Position numbers and translations under genes: made by a program. From assembly GCF_023822005.2 (NCBI RefSeq), contig NZ_CP098806.1:5516501-5580500 (forward strand): a DNA stretch of 64,000 nt, read 5' to 3'. The DNA is from Dyadobacter fanqingshengii. Its GTDB lineage: Bacteria; Bacteroidota; Bacteroidia; Cytophagales; Spirosomataceae. Position 1 is the first letter of the stretch; each line of letters begins with the position of its first letter. Shown here piece by piece: positions 25,619-37,200 of the stretch. The notes under the pieces were generated by a model, which was not told the DNA's origin, searched no databases, and worked only from the letters and a program-made list of their open reading frames with translations.

Positions 25619-28600
25619 ATGATGAATTTATCCTTTCATGTGTTTCGTCGACATGATTTAAGCAATGCAAAAAACATTGTGACGAAAGAAAGATCTGCAG
25701 GACCAGGCACAGGGCTTTTCGCCATCCTAATGATCTTGATTGGCTTAACTACAAATGCTTTTGCGCAGGATGTGAATGTTTCCGGTAGGGTTACAGACGC
25801 TAAAACCGGTGGAATTCCGGGAGTTACCATTACAATTAAGGGAAGTACAAAAGGAACGAATACAGACGTAGAAGGAAATTATCAGATCGGCGTTCCGGGC
25901 AACTCAACATTGACTTTCAGCGCCATTGGATATGAGACGCAGGATGTGGCGGTTGGCAACAAATCAACTCTTAATGTTACACTTTCCGAAGATGTTAAAG
26001 CTTTGGAAGAAGTCGTTGTCGTAGGTTACGGAACGGTGAAGAAAAAGGATGCAACTGGTGCGGTTTCCGCTTTGGGATCGAAAGATTTCCAGAAAGGGAT
26101 CGTGACTTCTCCTGAGCAATTGATGCAGGGACGCGTTGCGGGTGTGCAAATTACCCAGTCCAGCGGTGAGCCGGGTGGTGGAATTAACGTGCGTATACGG
26201 GGAACGTCGTCGGTATTGGGTGGTAACAACCCTTTGTTCGTGATCGACGGTGTGCCATTGAGTGGTGATAATACTTCGTCAGGTGGTGATAACCAGGGTG
26301 TTGGTCGTCAGCCGGCAAAAAACCCGCTTAACTTCCTTAACCCGGACGATATCGCGAGCATGGACATCCTTAAAGATGCTTCTGCAACAGCGATCTACGG
26401 TTCACGCGGTGCGAATGGTGTTGTTTTGATCACAACAAAAAGAGGAAAAGGAAAAGGTGCCCTTGATTATGGATATTCATTGGGTATCAGCAATATCACT
26501 AAAAAATACGACCTGTTGGACGCAGCTGGCTACAAAGCGGCAGGCGGACAGGATCAGGGGTCAGATACAGATTGGCAGGATTTGCTTTTCAGAACAGCCC
26601 TGACCCACCAGCACAATCTCTCTTACGGTGGCGGTGATGCATCAGGTAACTATCGTTTTTCTCTTGGTTATATGAACCAGGACGGTATCGTTCAGACATC
26701 GAATGTAAAACGTTACAGCGTTGGTTTCAGCGGAACAAAGAAATTTATCGGGGACAAACTGACAATCGGAAGTAACCTGAACTTTGCAAATACACAAGAC
26801 ACCGGTGTTCCTATTTCTGAAAACATTGGTTTTGAAGGTGATTTAATGGGTAGCATTCTTAAAGCAAACCCAACCCGTCCGGCTTACAGAGGCGACACAT
26901 TGAACCAGTCCACTACTACTGAGCCTAACCCGCTGGCATTTGTTAATCTTTCAAAAGATAACAGCAACACGCTTCGTGCTTTGGGTAACATCAATGCGGA
27001 ACTGGAAATTTTCAGCGGCTTGAAGTTCAAAACTGTTTTGGGTTTTGATAAATCAATGTCAACAAGAAAACAGGCTTATTCAAGAGATCTTGTTGTTGCG
27101 GGTATTGAAAAAATCGGTCGCGTTTATATTCGTGACGTAGAAAGCAACAACCAGTTGATGGAAAACTATTTCACTTATGATAAGGAAATCGGAAGTGTTA
27201 CTTTAAATGCACTTTTGGGTTATTCTTATCAGAGTTTTGAAAGCGGTAGCAAAAACGTTGCAGCGGCGAATTTCCGTACGAATGACCTGGATCTCATGAT
27301 CAATAACCTGGGTATCGCCGGAACTGTGGGTATTAAGGATGCAACAGCATTATCCAGTGTTGGTTCGGTTATCCAAAATTCAAGCTATGTGAAAGATGAG
27401 CTGCAATCATACTTCGGTCGTGTAAACCTGGGTTTTGGAAGCAAATACTTGTTCACTGGTACATTGCGCGTCGATGGTTCATCCAAATTCGGTGGAAACA
27501 ACAAATATGGTTATTTCCCATCAGGAGCATTCAAATGGAAATTGGTAGAAGAGAATTTTATTCCTAAAACTGTATTCACTGATCTTTCTCTTAGAGTTGG
27601 TTTCGGGGTTACCGGTAACCAGGCAATTCCTCACAATGTATACGACAGACGCGACAGATACAGCGACTACGCAATCAACCAGGGCGGTGACGGCATCACA
27701 GGCGGTGGTTTGAACGCGGTTGCATTCAACAACCCGGATTTGAAATGGGAATCAACGGCTGCATTCAACTTGGGAATTGATTTCTCTATCCTGAAAGGCA
27801 GATTAAGTGGAACTGTTGATCTTTACAACAAAAGCACAAAAGATCTTCTTTTCAAAGTTGTGGCTGCCCAGCCTGCTCCGAATCCATTCGTTTATCGAAA
27901 CCTGGATACAGATATTCAGAACCGCGGTATTGAATTGGCTTTGACGGGTGTTATTGTTGATGGCAAGAAATTCACGTGGGAAATGGTCTTGAATGGATCT
28001 TACAACAAAAACCTTGTGAAAAACCTGATCGGAACTTATGATACGGGTGAAATCAACGGTCAGGGTCTTTCAGGTGCATTTGCACAGCGTTTGGCAGAAG
28101 GACAGCCTTTGTTCGCTTACTTCCTGCGTGAGTTCGGCGGATTCGATGACAACGGAAATTCACTTTACCCAAATGGTGACTTCCAGCAATTCCTGGGTGG
28201 CAAAAGCCCGCTTCCAAAAGTTAACGCTGGTCTTACCAATAACTTAACATTCGGAGCGTTTGATATGAGCTTGTTCTTCAATGGTGTTTTTGGTCACTAT
28301 CTATACTCAAACACTGCGAATGCATTCTTTACACAAGGCTCATTTGCAAACGGTCGTAACGTGACAAAAGATGTGATTGGTAACGGCGAAGGCGCATTAA
28401 ACGCACCGGACGTATCAACCCGCTTCCTTGAAAAAGGTAACTTTATCAGACTTCAGAATTTGTCTCTGGGATATCGCGTTCCTATGAAAGCGAACAAAGT
28501 CCTGAGCAATGCAAGGGTTTTCGTTACAGGTCAAAATTTATTAACTTTTACAAAGTATAGCGGACAGGATCCAGAGGTTAGTACAAACAAATCGTTGAAT

Positions 28601-28681
28601 GATATTCCTTCGTTTGGAATTGACTATACGGCTTACCCGAGAGCAAGGACGTGGACAGTGGGTGTTAATGTTTCATTCTAA
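25619..28681 (+). CDS. SusC/RagA-family TonB-linked outer-membrane transporter
   Basis: This 1020-residue protein has an unusually long N-terminus before the signal-peptide core (cut after about residue 50, ..TTNAFAQ). Next are a CarboxypepD_reg-like domain (about 52-140), the SusC TonB-box/plug junction ALEEVVVVGYGTVKKKD, the plug with RIRGTSSVLGGNNPLFVIDG and GSRGANGVVLITTKRG, and a 22-strand barrel ending RARTWTVGVNVSF. SusC proteins form a lidded channel with SusD and import glycans or peptides across the outer membrane using TonB energy. The substrate is unknown, as no polysaccharide hydrolase is next to it on this strand. The SusD partner follows after 17 bases. Confidence 0.95.
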   Translation: MMNLSFHVFRRHDLSNAKNIVTKERSAGPGTGLFAILMILIGLTTNAFAQDVNVSGRVTDAKTGGIPGVTITIKGSTKGTNTDVEGNYQIGVPGNSTLTFSAIGYETQDVAVGNKSTLNVTLSEDVKALEEVVVVGYGTVKKKDATGAVSALGSKDFQKGIVTSPEQLMQGRVAGVQITQSSGEPGGGINVRIRGTSSVLGGNNPLFVIDGVPLSGDNTSSGGDNQGVGRQPAKNPLNFLNPDDIASMDILKDASATAIYGSRGANGVVLITTKRGKGKGALDYGYSLGISNITKKYDLLDAAGYKAAGGQDQGSDTDWQDLLFRTALTHQHNLSYGGGDASGNYRFSLGYMNQDGIVQTSNVKRYSVGFSGTKKFIGDKLTIGSNLNFANTQDTGVPISENIGFEGDLMGSILKANPTRPAYRGDTLNQSTTTEPNPLAFVNLSKDNSNTLRALGNINAELEIFSGLKFKTVLGFDKSMSTRKQAYSRDLVVAGIEKIGRVYIRDVESNNQLMENYFTYDKEIGSVTLNALLGYSYQSFESGSKNVAAANFRTNDLDLMINNLGIAGTVGIKDATALSSVGSVIQNSSYVKDELQSYFGRVNLGFGSKYLFTGTLRVDGSSKFGGNNKYGYFPSGAFKWKLVEENFIPKTVFTDLSLRVGFGVTGNQAIPHNVYDRRDRYSDYAINQGGDGITGGGLNAVAFNNPDLKWESTAAFNLGIDFSILKGRLSGTVDLYNKSTKDLLFKVVAAQPAPNPFVYRNLDTDIQNRGIELALTGVIVDGKKFTWEMVLNGSYNKNLVKNLIGTYDTGEINGQGLSGAFAQRLAEGQPLFAYFLREFGGFDDNGNSLYPNGDFQQFLGGKSPLPKVNAGLTNNLTFGAFDMSLFFNGVFGHYLYSNTANAFFTQGSFANGRNVTKDVIGNGEGALNAPDVSTRFLEKGNFIRLQNLSLGYRVPMKANKVLSNARVFVTGQNLLTFTKYSGQDPEVSTNKSLNDIPSFGIDYTAYPRARTWTVGVNVSF

Positions 28682-28698
28682 TTCAAATTCATAATAAA

Positions 28699-30189
28699 AT
28701 GAAAACCAGTCAGATATATAAAATAATGGTTACCGGGGTTTACATGGCGACGCTGTCGGCCTGTACTGACCTTGTAAATGACGAGAAAGATTCAGTAGTA
28801 AACGAAGTTGCAGAGGGCGGTTTTGCTCCGGTCAATGTTGTGGAGTCACTAGCATCTGCTTATAAGGATTTATCAACTTATTCGGATCAGGCAGGGATTT
28901 ATGCCCTGGGTGAGCATACCACAGCAGAAATGATCCCACCAACACGCGGTGTTGACTGGGGTGATAATGGTGTATGGCGTACATTGGATCAGCATACATG
29001 GGATGCTTCTCACTCTTACATTCTGAGTGCATGGAATGCATTGAACCAGAGAGCATACAAAGCGACAGAGATCATTGCATCCAATCCAACTGCTGTTCAG
29101 AAGGCGGAAGCGCAATTTTTGAGAGCATATAACATGTATTGGGTTATGGATTACTGGGGCGTAGTTCCCTTTCGTGAGGTAACTCAGGGTGTGAATGACC
29201 TGCCGAAGGTGTTGAACCGCTCGGAAGCATTTGATTATATCATTAAGGATCTGGAAGAAGCACTTCCTAATCTGCCTAAAAAAGGGCCATCTATTGCAAA
29301 TGGAACGGCTTCTAAGGCAGCAGCTAACTTCCTTTTGGCTAAATTGTATCTGAACAAGGCAGTTTACAAAGGCGCAACGGCAGAGGGCCCTTACACATTC
29401 GATAAGGCTGATATGGACAAAGTAGCTACTTATGTGGATGCGATCACTGCGGATGGATACGCTTTGGAAAAGGATTATTTTTCTGCATTTTCTTCTGCTG
29501 CAAAAACGGAACCTATCTTCAATGTGCAGGAAGGAACGGCCCAAAACCGTTGGATGATGACTTTGCACTATGGCCAGAATCCATCGGGATGGAATGGCTT
29601 CGCGACACTTGCTGATTTCTATGACACTTTTGAAGCAAAAGATACTCGTATCGGAAAGCCAGCGAAGAAAGACGGAACCCAGTTCTCTGGTATCAGCTAT
29701 GGTTTCCTGATTGGTCAGCAGTATGACGAAAAAGGCAAGGCTATTATTGACACGCGTACGCAAAAACCTTTGCAGTTCACTAAAGACGTTCCTTTGGCTG
29801 GTGCGGCTACTGATAAAGGAATCCGCGTGATCAAGTATCACCCGGCCAACGCAGGAAAATATCTTCTGATGCGTTACGCAGAGGCTTATCTGATGAAAGC
29901 GGAAGCAACATTAAGAGGCGGCAATGCTGCCGGCGCTCTGACGCAGGTCAATGCATTGAGAACATTGCGTGGCGCAACCGCTCTGGCATCATTGACAGAA
30001 GCCAATTTGTTTGACGAGATTGGACGCGAGTTGTACTGGGAAGGTTTCAAAAGAACGACAGAAATTCGTTTCGGCAAGTTTACAACAGGCACAGGAACAT
30101 CTGTTAAAGAAGCTTACACGGTACTTTACCCGATTCCATCTGCTGCTTTGGTTTCCAATGCAAACCTTGAACAGAATCCGGGATACTAA
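28699..30189 (+). CDS. SusD/RagB-family nutrient-binding lipoprotein
   Basis: This 496-residue lipoprotein has its lipobox at LSAC (Cys22). The TPR-like SusD fold is shown by RAYNMYWVMDYWGVVPF and ASKAAANFLLAKLYLNKAVYKG, then the C-terminal MRYAEAYLMKAEATLRGGN, LRTLRGA, GRELYWEGFKRTTEIRFG and LYPIPSAAL. It forms the lid of the SusC transporter on the cell surface and captures the substrate. It is co-transcribed with the SusC gene, and a strong terminator at 30211-30247 ends the pair. Confidence 0.95.
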   Translation: MKTSQIYKIMVTGVYMATLSACTDLVNDEKDSVVNEVAEGGFAPVNVVESLASAYKDLSTYSDQAGIYALGEHTTAEMIPPTRGVDWGDNGVWRTLDQHTWDASHSYILSAWNALNQRAYKATEIIASNPTAVQKAEAQFLRAYNMYWVMDYWGVVPFREVTQGVNDLPKVLNRSEAFDYIIKDLEEALPNLPKKGPSIANGTASKAAANFLLAKLYLNKAVYKGATAEGPYTFDKADMDKVATYVDAITADGYALEKDYFSAFSSAAKTEPIFNVQEGTAQNRWMMTLHYGQNPSGWNGFATLADFYDTFEAKDTRIGKPAKKDGTQFSGISYGFLIGQQYDEKGKAIIDTRTQKPLQFTKDVPLAGAATDKGIRVIKYHPANAGKYLLMRYAEAYLMKAEATLRGGNAAGALTQVNALRTLRGATALASLTEANLFDEIGRELYWEGFKRTTEIRFGKFTTGTGTSVKEAYTVLYPIPSAALVSNANLEQNPGY

Positions 30190-30210
30190 GATTTGAAATT
30201 TATTTATTGT

Positions 30211-30247
30211 CAAAAATGCTCGATCACTCGGGCATTTTTGTTTTTTT
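30211..30247 (+). terminator. Rho-independent terminator after susCD
   Basis: CAAAAATGC (30211-30219) pairs with GCATTTTTG (30232-30240), the stem is extended inward by TCGA/TCGG with a G-T pair, and an uninterrupted T-run follows. It lies 21 bases after the SusD stop. It also overlaps the frame that precedes the next gene, which argues against an upstream start for that gene. Confidence 0.85.
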
Positions 30248-30275
30248 ATTGGTGTACAAAATGACTTACCAGTTA

Positions 30276-30848
30276 ATGAATCGTTGGTTACTTGTATTTT
30301 TCACGTTCTTTGTTTTTAGTTGTAATTCAAAAGAATCGTCCGATCAGGCCGCTGATCAGCTTTTTAAATCATTGAAAGAAAATGAGGCGAAAATTGTGGT
30401 CACAATCGCCGGGAAGGAATTTTATCCGAAGGAGAGCGTTTTTTCAGGGCAGGCGCTGATCTCCGATAATATTATGAACCTGACGCTAACCGATCAGTTC
30501 GAAGGTAAATTGATCATTAATTTGGGAGGAGAAAAATGGTATGCTGCCAAGCCCATCAAGAAGACGATCGGGTCAGACGGACCCATTGAAACAAGCATTA
30601 AAATGGGCAAGATCATCGACAAGGAACAAATGATAGGGGAAGGTTACATGATGGCCGAGGGCGAGATAACCGCAACAGAATTTTCAAAAGATAAAATGGT
30701 GTTTCGGATCAAAGGGAAAGTCGGCAAATACAGCGATTTCCAGCAGCCAGATAAATATATACCCGCAGAAGGTTTCATCGTTTACAAAAAACCTTCTGTC
30801 AGTTTAGGGAACATCACCGAAAAAGAAGCATTCAGCTCCTCGAATTAA
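30276..30848 (+). CDS. Lipoprotein of unknown function
   Basis: From ATG 30276 the protein has 190 residues and a lipoprotein signal MNRWLLVFFTFFVFSCNSKE; an ATG at 30261 adds five residues. The rest is a beta-rich domain of about 150 residues (IVVTIAGKEFYPKESVFSGQ, LIINLGGEKWYA, GEGYMMAEGEITA, KMVFRIKGKVGKY) reminiscent of small lipoproteins that bind lipophilic or protein ligands, but no family is named. It abuts the next gene with no intervening base and is probably co-transcribed with the two FG-GAP genes. Confidence 0.7.
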   Translation: MNRWLLVFFTFFVFSCNSKESSDQAADQLFKSLKENEAKIVVTIAGKEFYPKESVFSGQALISDNIMNLTLTDQFEGKLIINLGGEKWYAAKPIKKTIGSDGPIETSIKMGKIIDKEQMIGEGYMMAEGEITATEFSKDKMVFRIKGKVGKYSDFQQPDKYIPAEGFIVYKKPSVSLGNITEKEAFSSSN

Positions 30849-33800
30849 ATGATAAAAAAATACATTGGCTCTGCTCATATCACAGCCATTTTTGCCTACC
30901 TCATGCTCTTGTCTTCTTGCAAGGATTCCAGCAAACCGGCCGGTTTGTTTGAGGAAATGGACGCCTCCGACACCGGGATTGATTTTGTAAATAAAGTGGA
31001 GGACAAGAAGGACATCAACATCTTCAATTACCGGAATTTCTACAATGGCGGCGGCGTCGCGATCGGTGACATTAATAATGACGGATTGCCGGACATTTAC
31101 TTTACCGCCAATATGGGCGATAATAAGCTCTATTTAAACAAAGGCGATTTCAAATTCGAGGATATAACCAACAAAGCCGGCGTTGCGGAACCAACGAAAT
31201 GGAGTACGGGCGTTGTGATGGTAGACATCAACGGCGATAATTTGCTGGACATCTACGTCTGCAATGCGGGTTACCAGAAATTTGTCAACAAACAAGGCAA
31301 CTCTCTTTACATTAATAATGGCGACCAGACTTTTACAGAATCTGCCGCTCAATATGGCCTGAATGAAACAGGTTATACCACACATGCGGCATTTCTTGAT
31401 TACGACCTGGACGGCGATCTCGATGCCTATATTCTCAACAACAGCTTCATTCCCGTAAATACACTGAACTACGCCAATGACCGCAATATGCGCGCGAAGG
31501 ACTGGCCTGTGAAAGATTTTCTCAAAGGCGGCGGTGACAAATTGCTGCGGAATGATAATGGCAAATTCATAGATGTAAGCCAGGAAGCAGGCATATACGG
31601 CAGTTTGATCGGTTTCGGATTGGGTGTTACGGTGGGCGACATTAACGGTGACCAATATCCGGACATTTATATCTGCAACGACTTTTACGAAAAGGATTAT
31701 TTATATATCAATCAAAAAGACGGCACATTCTCGGAGGAATTGGAAAAACGCGTAAAACACACCAGTCTGGCTTCCATGGGTGCGGATATGGCGGACATTA
31801 ACAATGACGGTTATCCGGAATTATTTGTCACAGATATGCTGCCGCGCGATGAGTATCGCTATAAAACGACCACTTCTTTCGAAAACCATTATCTCTTTAA
31901 TTTGAAGAAAGAGAAGGGTTTTCATAACCAATACATGCAGAATAGCCTGCAATTCAACAATCAGGACGGGACATTCAGTGAGATCGCAAATTATTCCGGG
32001 GTTGCGGCGAGCGATTGGAGCTGGGGCGCTTTGATGTTTGATGCGGATAATGATTCCAAAACAGACATTTACGTTTGCAACGGCATTTACCACGACATTC
32101 TGGATCAGGACTTTATCGACTTTTTCGCCAATGAGGTGACGCAGAAAATGGTTATGTCTGGTGAGAAGGAAAATATGCAGAACATTATCGACAAAATGCC
32201 TTCTAATCCTGTTCCCAATAATTTCTTCCATAATGAAGGCGACTTGCAGTTTAAAGAGCGCGCGGATGAGTTCGGATTGGGTGGAAAATCATTTTCAAAT
32301 GGCGCAGCTTACGCAGATCTGGACAATGACGGTGACCTGGATCTGGTTGTAAATAATGTGAATCAAAACTGTTTTGTTTATAAAAATAAAAGCGAAGCGA
32401 AGCCAGAGAAAAACCATTATATCAAGCTGAAATTGGCAGGAGAAGGCAAAAACACTTACGCAATCGGTTCTAAAATTGAAGTTTTTGCGGGTAATCAGGT
32501 TTTCAGCAAACAAGTAAACCCGGCGCGCGGCTTTCAGTCCAGCACGGAATATCCGATCACGATTGGTCTGGGGAAAATAAACACCATTGATTCCATTCGC
32601 ATTATCTGGCCCAACAGAAAAGTGACAAGCCACCCGAGGATCAATGCGGATACTACGCTGAATTTCAAGATCAATAACGCAGGAGCGGATTTTAAAAATC
32701 CTGTTCAGCAAAAGACGATGCTGTTAACGCAAATGGCTGATAATGGTTTCGATGCGCACCAGGAAGACAAATACGAGGATTTCTATCACGAGCGAAACAT
32801 CCCCATGCTGCTGTCACAGGAAGGCCCGAAAGCTGCGATAGGCGATGTGAACGGTGATGGTAATGCGGACATTTACGTCTGCGGCGCGAAAGGTCAGGGT
32901 GGACAGTTGTATTTGCAAAAAGGCGCTTCGTTTGTGAAATCCACTCAAAAAGTTTTTACGGATCTCGCCGGTTTTGAAGACACAGCAGCCACATTCTTCG
33001 ATGCAGACGGTGATGGCGATCTCGATTTGATTGTGGGAAGCGGAGGAAATGAGACGTTAGTAACCAGCCCTGATCTGCCAACAAGACTTTATTTGAATGA
33101 TGGGAAAGGAAATTTTGCGATCAACACACGCGCATTGCCGCCTAATTCCATGAACACGGCTGTCATTGTTGCGCATGATTATGACAATGATGGCGACGCC
33201 GACCTGTTTGTAGGAAGCCGCAGCGTGCCGCGCGAATACGGTTCTAGTCCGCGGAGTTATTTGTATGAAAATGATGGCAAAGGTGTTTTCAAAGAAGTTG
33301 GAAAGACAATTGCGCCGGAACTGGCCAAACTAGGCATGATACGGGATGCTTCCTGGGCGGATGTGGATGGTGATAAGTCTAAAGAGCTGATTATCGCTGG
33401 TGATTGGATGGCGCCGGTCATCTTGAAATTCGGTGGCGGCAAGTTCCAGAAACTCCCCACCGGCCTTGAACAATTTGCCGGTTTCTGGGGATGCCTGAAA
33501 GTAGCGGATATGGACGGAGATGGCGATCAAGACGTTGTTTTTGGCAATATAGGTGAGAATTTTTCACTGAAAGCATCGGCTAATGCGCCGCTGAAAATCT
33601 GGATCAATGATTTCAACAAAAATGGGACCATTGAAAAAGTGGTAACCAAAACGGTCGACGAGCGTGATATGCCGATTTTATTGAAAAGAGAACTCACAAC
33701 CCAGTTTCCGTTTTTGAAAAAAGAGAGTTTGAAACATTCCGAGTATGCCAACAAATCGGTTCAGGACCTTTTTCCAAAAGATTTGATGAAATCGGCGGTT

Positions 33801-34205
33801 GAAAAGTCGGTGAATTATCTTAAATCGGCGATAGCTGTGAATAATGGTAAGGGGCAATTTACATGGAAAGAGTTGCCGCATATGGCTCAGATCTCTTGTC
33901 TGAACGCCATTCAGAGTGAGGACGTGAATGCCGATGGCAAGCCGGACCTGATTGTTGGGGGTAATTTCACGCATTTTATTCCGCAGCTGGGAGCATTGGA
34001 TGCCTGTCGCGGCAATGTGCTGATCAACAAAGGAAACATGCAGTTTGACGTGCTGCTAAGCACACAAAGCGGTTACGCCATCGACGGTGAAGTAAAACAG
34101 ATCAGCCCGATCAACATTCAGGGTGCGCCTTACCTGATCAATCTGGTGAGTAATGCGAAGCCCGTTCTTTTTAAGATTAACAAGCCGCAACCGGCCAATT
34201 TGTAG
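30849..34205 (+). CDS. FG-GAP/VCBS-repeat lipoprotein with UnbV/ASPIC domain
   Basis: This 1118-residue lipoprotein (lipobox LLSSC) begins at the first base after the previous stop. It carries many FG-GAP repeats with calcium-binding DxDxDG loops (DINNDGLPDIYF, DYDLDGDLDAY, DLDNDGDLDLVVNN, DADGDGDLDLIVG, DMDGDGDQDVVFG), which fold as a beta-propeller like that of integrin alpha chains. An UnbV/ASPIC domain follows near residue 510-600 (NPARGFQSSTEYPITIGLG...IRIIWPN), then a second propeller. Such proteins are surface-exposed in Bacteroidota and often follow SusC/SusD pairs; their role is unclear, with ligand or polymer binding the common guess. A paralogue follows directly. Confidence 0.88.
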   Translation: MIKKYIGSAHITAIFAYLMLLSSCKDSSKPAGLFEEMDASDTGIDFVNKVEDKKDINIFNYRNFYNGGGVAIGDINNDGLPDIYFTANMGDNKLYLNKGDFKFEDITNKAGVAEPTKWSTGVVMVDINGDNLLDIYVCNAGYQKFVNKQGNSLYINNGDQTFTESAAQYGLNETGYTTHAAFLDYDLDGDLDAYILNNSFIPVNTLNYANDRNMRAKDWPVKDFLKGGGDKLLRNDNGKFIDVSQEAGIYGSLIGFGLGVTVGDINGDQYPDIYICNDFYEKDYLYINQKDGTFSEELEKRVKHTSLASMGADMADINNDGYPELFVTDMLPRDEYRYKTTTSFENHYLFNLKKEKGFHNQYMQNSLQFNNQDGTFSEIANYSGVAASDWSWGALMFDADNDSKTDIYVCNGIYHDILDQDFIDFFANEVTQKMVMSGEKENMQNIIDKMPSNPVPNNFFHNEGDLQFKERADEFGLGGKSFSNGAAYADLDNDGDLDLVVNNVNQNCFVYKNKSEAKPEKNHYIKLKLAGEGKNTYAIGSKIEVFAGNQVFSKQVNPARGFQSSTEYPITIGLGKINTIDSIRIIWPNRKVTSHPRINADTTLNFKINNAGADFKNPVQQKTMLLTQMADNGFDAHQEDKYEDFYHERNIPMLLSQEGPKAAIGDVNGDGNADIYVCGAKGQGGQLYLQKGASFVKSTQKVFTDLAGFEDTAATFFDADGDGDLDLIVGSGGNETLVTSPDLPTRLYLNDGKGNFAINTRALPPNSMNTAVIVAHDYDNDGDADLFVGSRSVPREYGSSPRSYLYENDGKGVFKEVGKTIAPELAKLGMIRDASWADVDGDKSKELIIAGDWMAPVILKFGGGKFQKLPTGLEQFAGFWGCLKVADMDGDGDQDVVFGNIGENFSLKASANAPLKIWINDFNKNGTIEKVVTKTVDERDMPILLKRELTTQFPFLKKESLKHSEYANKSVQDLFPKDLMKSAVEKSVNYLKSAIAVNNGKGQFTWKELPHMAQISCLNAIQSEDVNADGKPDLIVGGNFTHFIPQLGALDACRGNVLINKGNMQFDVLLSTQSGYAIDGEVKQISPINIQGAPYLINLVSNAKPVLFKINKPQPANL

Positions 34206-34208
34206 TCC

Positions 34209-37200
34209 ATGCTTTTTCAAAAAATATTTTCCAAAATTTTGCTCTTCATCTTATTCCTGGCTGGTTTTGCCTGCTCGAAGGAAAAAGATATTTCGGAGTA
34301 TGATTTTGATCTCCTAACCGCTGATAAAACCGGAATTAACTTTGCGAACACGCTGAAACCCACCAAGGATTTCAACATTTTTTACTACATGTATTTTTAC
34401 AATGGTGGCGGAGTAGGAGCAGGCGACCTGAACAATGACGGGCTCGTGGATCTGTGCTTTACGGGCAATCAGGAGGCTAACCGCATTTACCTCAACAAGT
34501 CGGGGATGAAGTTCGAGGATGTGACGAAAAAGGCGAATTTTAAAGGGGATAAGGGCTGGTCAAATGGTGTTTCCATTGTGGACATTAACCAGGACGGCAT
34601 GCTGGACATTTACATTAGCCAGGTTGGGGATTTTGAGTCGATGAAGGGGCATAACCTGCTGTATGTTTGCCAGGAAATCAAAGACGGCGTGCCTGTTTAC
34701 GCAGAAAGATCGAAAGAGTATGGCCTGGATTTGGTTGTTTTTGGCACGCAGGCTACGTTTTTCGACTATGATTTGGACGGCGATCTGGACATGTTCCAGC
34801 TCAATCATTCGGTTCACCAGAATGGAACATTTGGCAGAAGGGCGCTTTTTGAAAATGTGTACCATCCAATGGCGGGCGACAAGCTTTTCAGAAATGATAA
34901 TGGAAAATACATTGAAGTGTCCAAAACAACCGGCATTCACAGCTCTGCGTTGGGTTATGGCCTCGGTTTAGGCGTAGGCGACATAAATTTCGACGGCTAT
35001 CCGGACATGTACATTGGCAACGATTTTCACGAAAATGATTATTTGTATATCAATCAAAAAAACGGCGCATTTCTAGATATGACGGATTCGTCGCTCATGC
35101 ATACGAGCCAGTTTTCTATGGGCGTGGACATTGGTGATCTCAACAATGATATTTTCCCTGAAATCGTCTCGCTGGATATGCTTCCGTCCGATTATGAAAT
35201 CCTCAAAAAATCGGAAGGAGAGGACATGTACAGCATTTTTAAATACAAGATCAGACAGGGTTATAATTATCAGTTTGCGCGCAATAATCTGCAATACAAC
35301 AATGGAAACGGCACTTTCAGTGAAATTGGGATGTATTCCGGCGTGCATTCCACGGATTGGTCGTGGGCCGCTTTGTTTTCAGATTTTGATAATGATGGTC
35401 TGAAAGATCTCTTCATTTCCAACGGGATTCCAAAGCGGATGAATGACACGGATTACATCAAATTTGTGTCTAATGACGTGGTTCAGGAGAAGATCAGAAA
35501 TAAAAATTTTGATGAAAACGATCCGGGATTAGCGGATAAACTACCTGAAATTAAGCTGAATAACAAGTTTTTCGCCAACAACGGCGATCTGGCTTTCAAG
35601 GATATGGAAGGGCTCATCCGGAATGACCAGACTTCTTATTCCAATGGTTCTGTTTATGCGGATCTGGACAATGACGGTGATCTGGATATTGTGACGAATA
35701 ACATCAATGAAAAAGCATTTATATACGAAAACCTGAATAGTAAGAAAGCTTCCAAAGGCGATTATGCACGGGTTTATCTCAAAGGTAAGGCTGGCAATGT
35801 AAATGCAATTGGCACCAAATGCCTGATTTTCAAGAAAGATAAAGTGCTGAGTTTTGAAAAATTTCCGGTTCGGGGATTTCAATCGAGCATGGAAGTTCCG
35901 TTAAACATTGGTTTGGGCAAAAAAGCAGATGTGGATTCAATGGTTGTAATCTGGCCGGATAACCGCTTCCAGGTTTTGAAACCCGCTGATTTGAAGGATT
36001 CGTTGTCATTGGAATATAAAAATGACCTGCCTGTTTTTAATTACCAGCAATTCAAAACAAGCCGCGAAACGAAAGACTATACTTTTGAGGACATAGCTGC
36101 ACAACTCGGCGTTGACGTGAGGCACGAGGAAAATAATTTCGTCGAATTTGATCGTAACTCTCTCATTCCGTTTGAAGTAACTGCCGACGGTCCTGCCTTG
36201 GCGATTGCTGACATTAACCACGACGGACTGGAAGATATTTTCGTCGGCTCTTCCAAAAAGCATCGAAACCATGTGTTTCTTCAAACTAATACAGGCGTTT
36301 TTAAAGAATCGTTACAGCCTGCCTTGTTGAAGGACAGCACTTATGAGGAGATCAGCGCGGAGTGGGTGGATGTAAATCGAGACGGCCATCCAGACCTCGT
36401 TGTAGCAACGGGCGGCAATGAATATGTCAACAATTCGGAATTCCAGATGCCGCGTATTTATCTCAATGATGGCAAAGGGAATCTAAGTGTGAAGGCCGAT
36501 GCTTTTACCAACATTTATGTGACCGCTTCGTGCGTCGTGCCGTTTGATTTCACGGGCGATGGCATTGTGGATCTCTTTATTGGCGGTCGTGCTGTGCCGC
36601 TCAATTATGGCGAGATCCCGAAGTCCTATCTGCTCAAAAACGATGGTTCCGGCAAGTTTACGGATGTGACAAGCCAGTATGCGAAAGAATTGTCGTCCAT
36701 TGGTTATGTAAAAAATGCAAAGCTGGCCGACCTGGACAAAGACGGTGATCAGGACTTGCTGCTGGCGCTGGAATGGGACGGACTTGTTATGATGCAGAAT
36801 AATGGCAAAAGCTTTTCCAGGAAAATGCTGACAGACAAAAAAGGCTGGTGGAGTTTTGTGATGCCTTATGATTTTGACGGCGATGGTGATCTGGATATTC
36901 TGGCAGGAAACCTTGGCTTGAATAGCAGATTAAAAGTCAATGCGGAACAGCCCGTGAAGATGTATATCAATGACTATGACGGTAATGGCCGCAAGGAACC
37001 GGTGCTGACCTATTATTTGAATGGAAAAGAAGCGCTTTTCCCGACGAAGCTGGAAATGGAAAAGCAAATGCCCGTTATCCGCAAGAAATACATTTTTGCA
37101 ACCGAGTTTGCAAAAGCCGGCCTTGGTGATTTAGTGGGAGAGGACAAGCTGAAAGAAGCCCAGGTTTTATCCGCAGATTACTTCCAGAATGCCGTTTTGG

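Noticed and set aside
28873..29841. Long minus-strand open frame (322 codons) opposite the SusD gene
   Set aside because: It is cysteine- and serine-rich with no family features, and lies wholly antisense to a convincing SusD protein.
30207..30275. Upstream extension of the lipoprotein gene
   Set aside because: It runs through a strong terminator hairpin and would spoil the lipoprotein signal.
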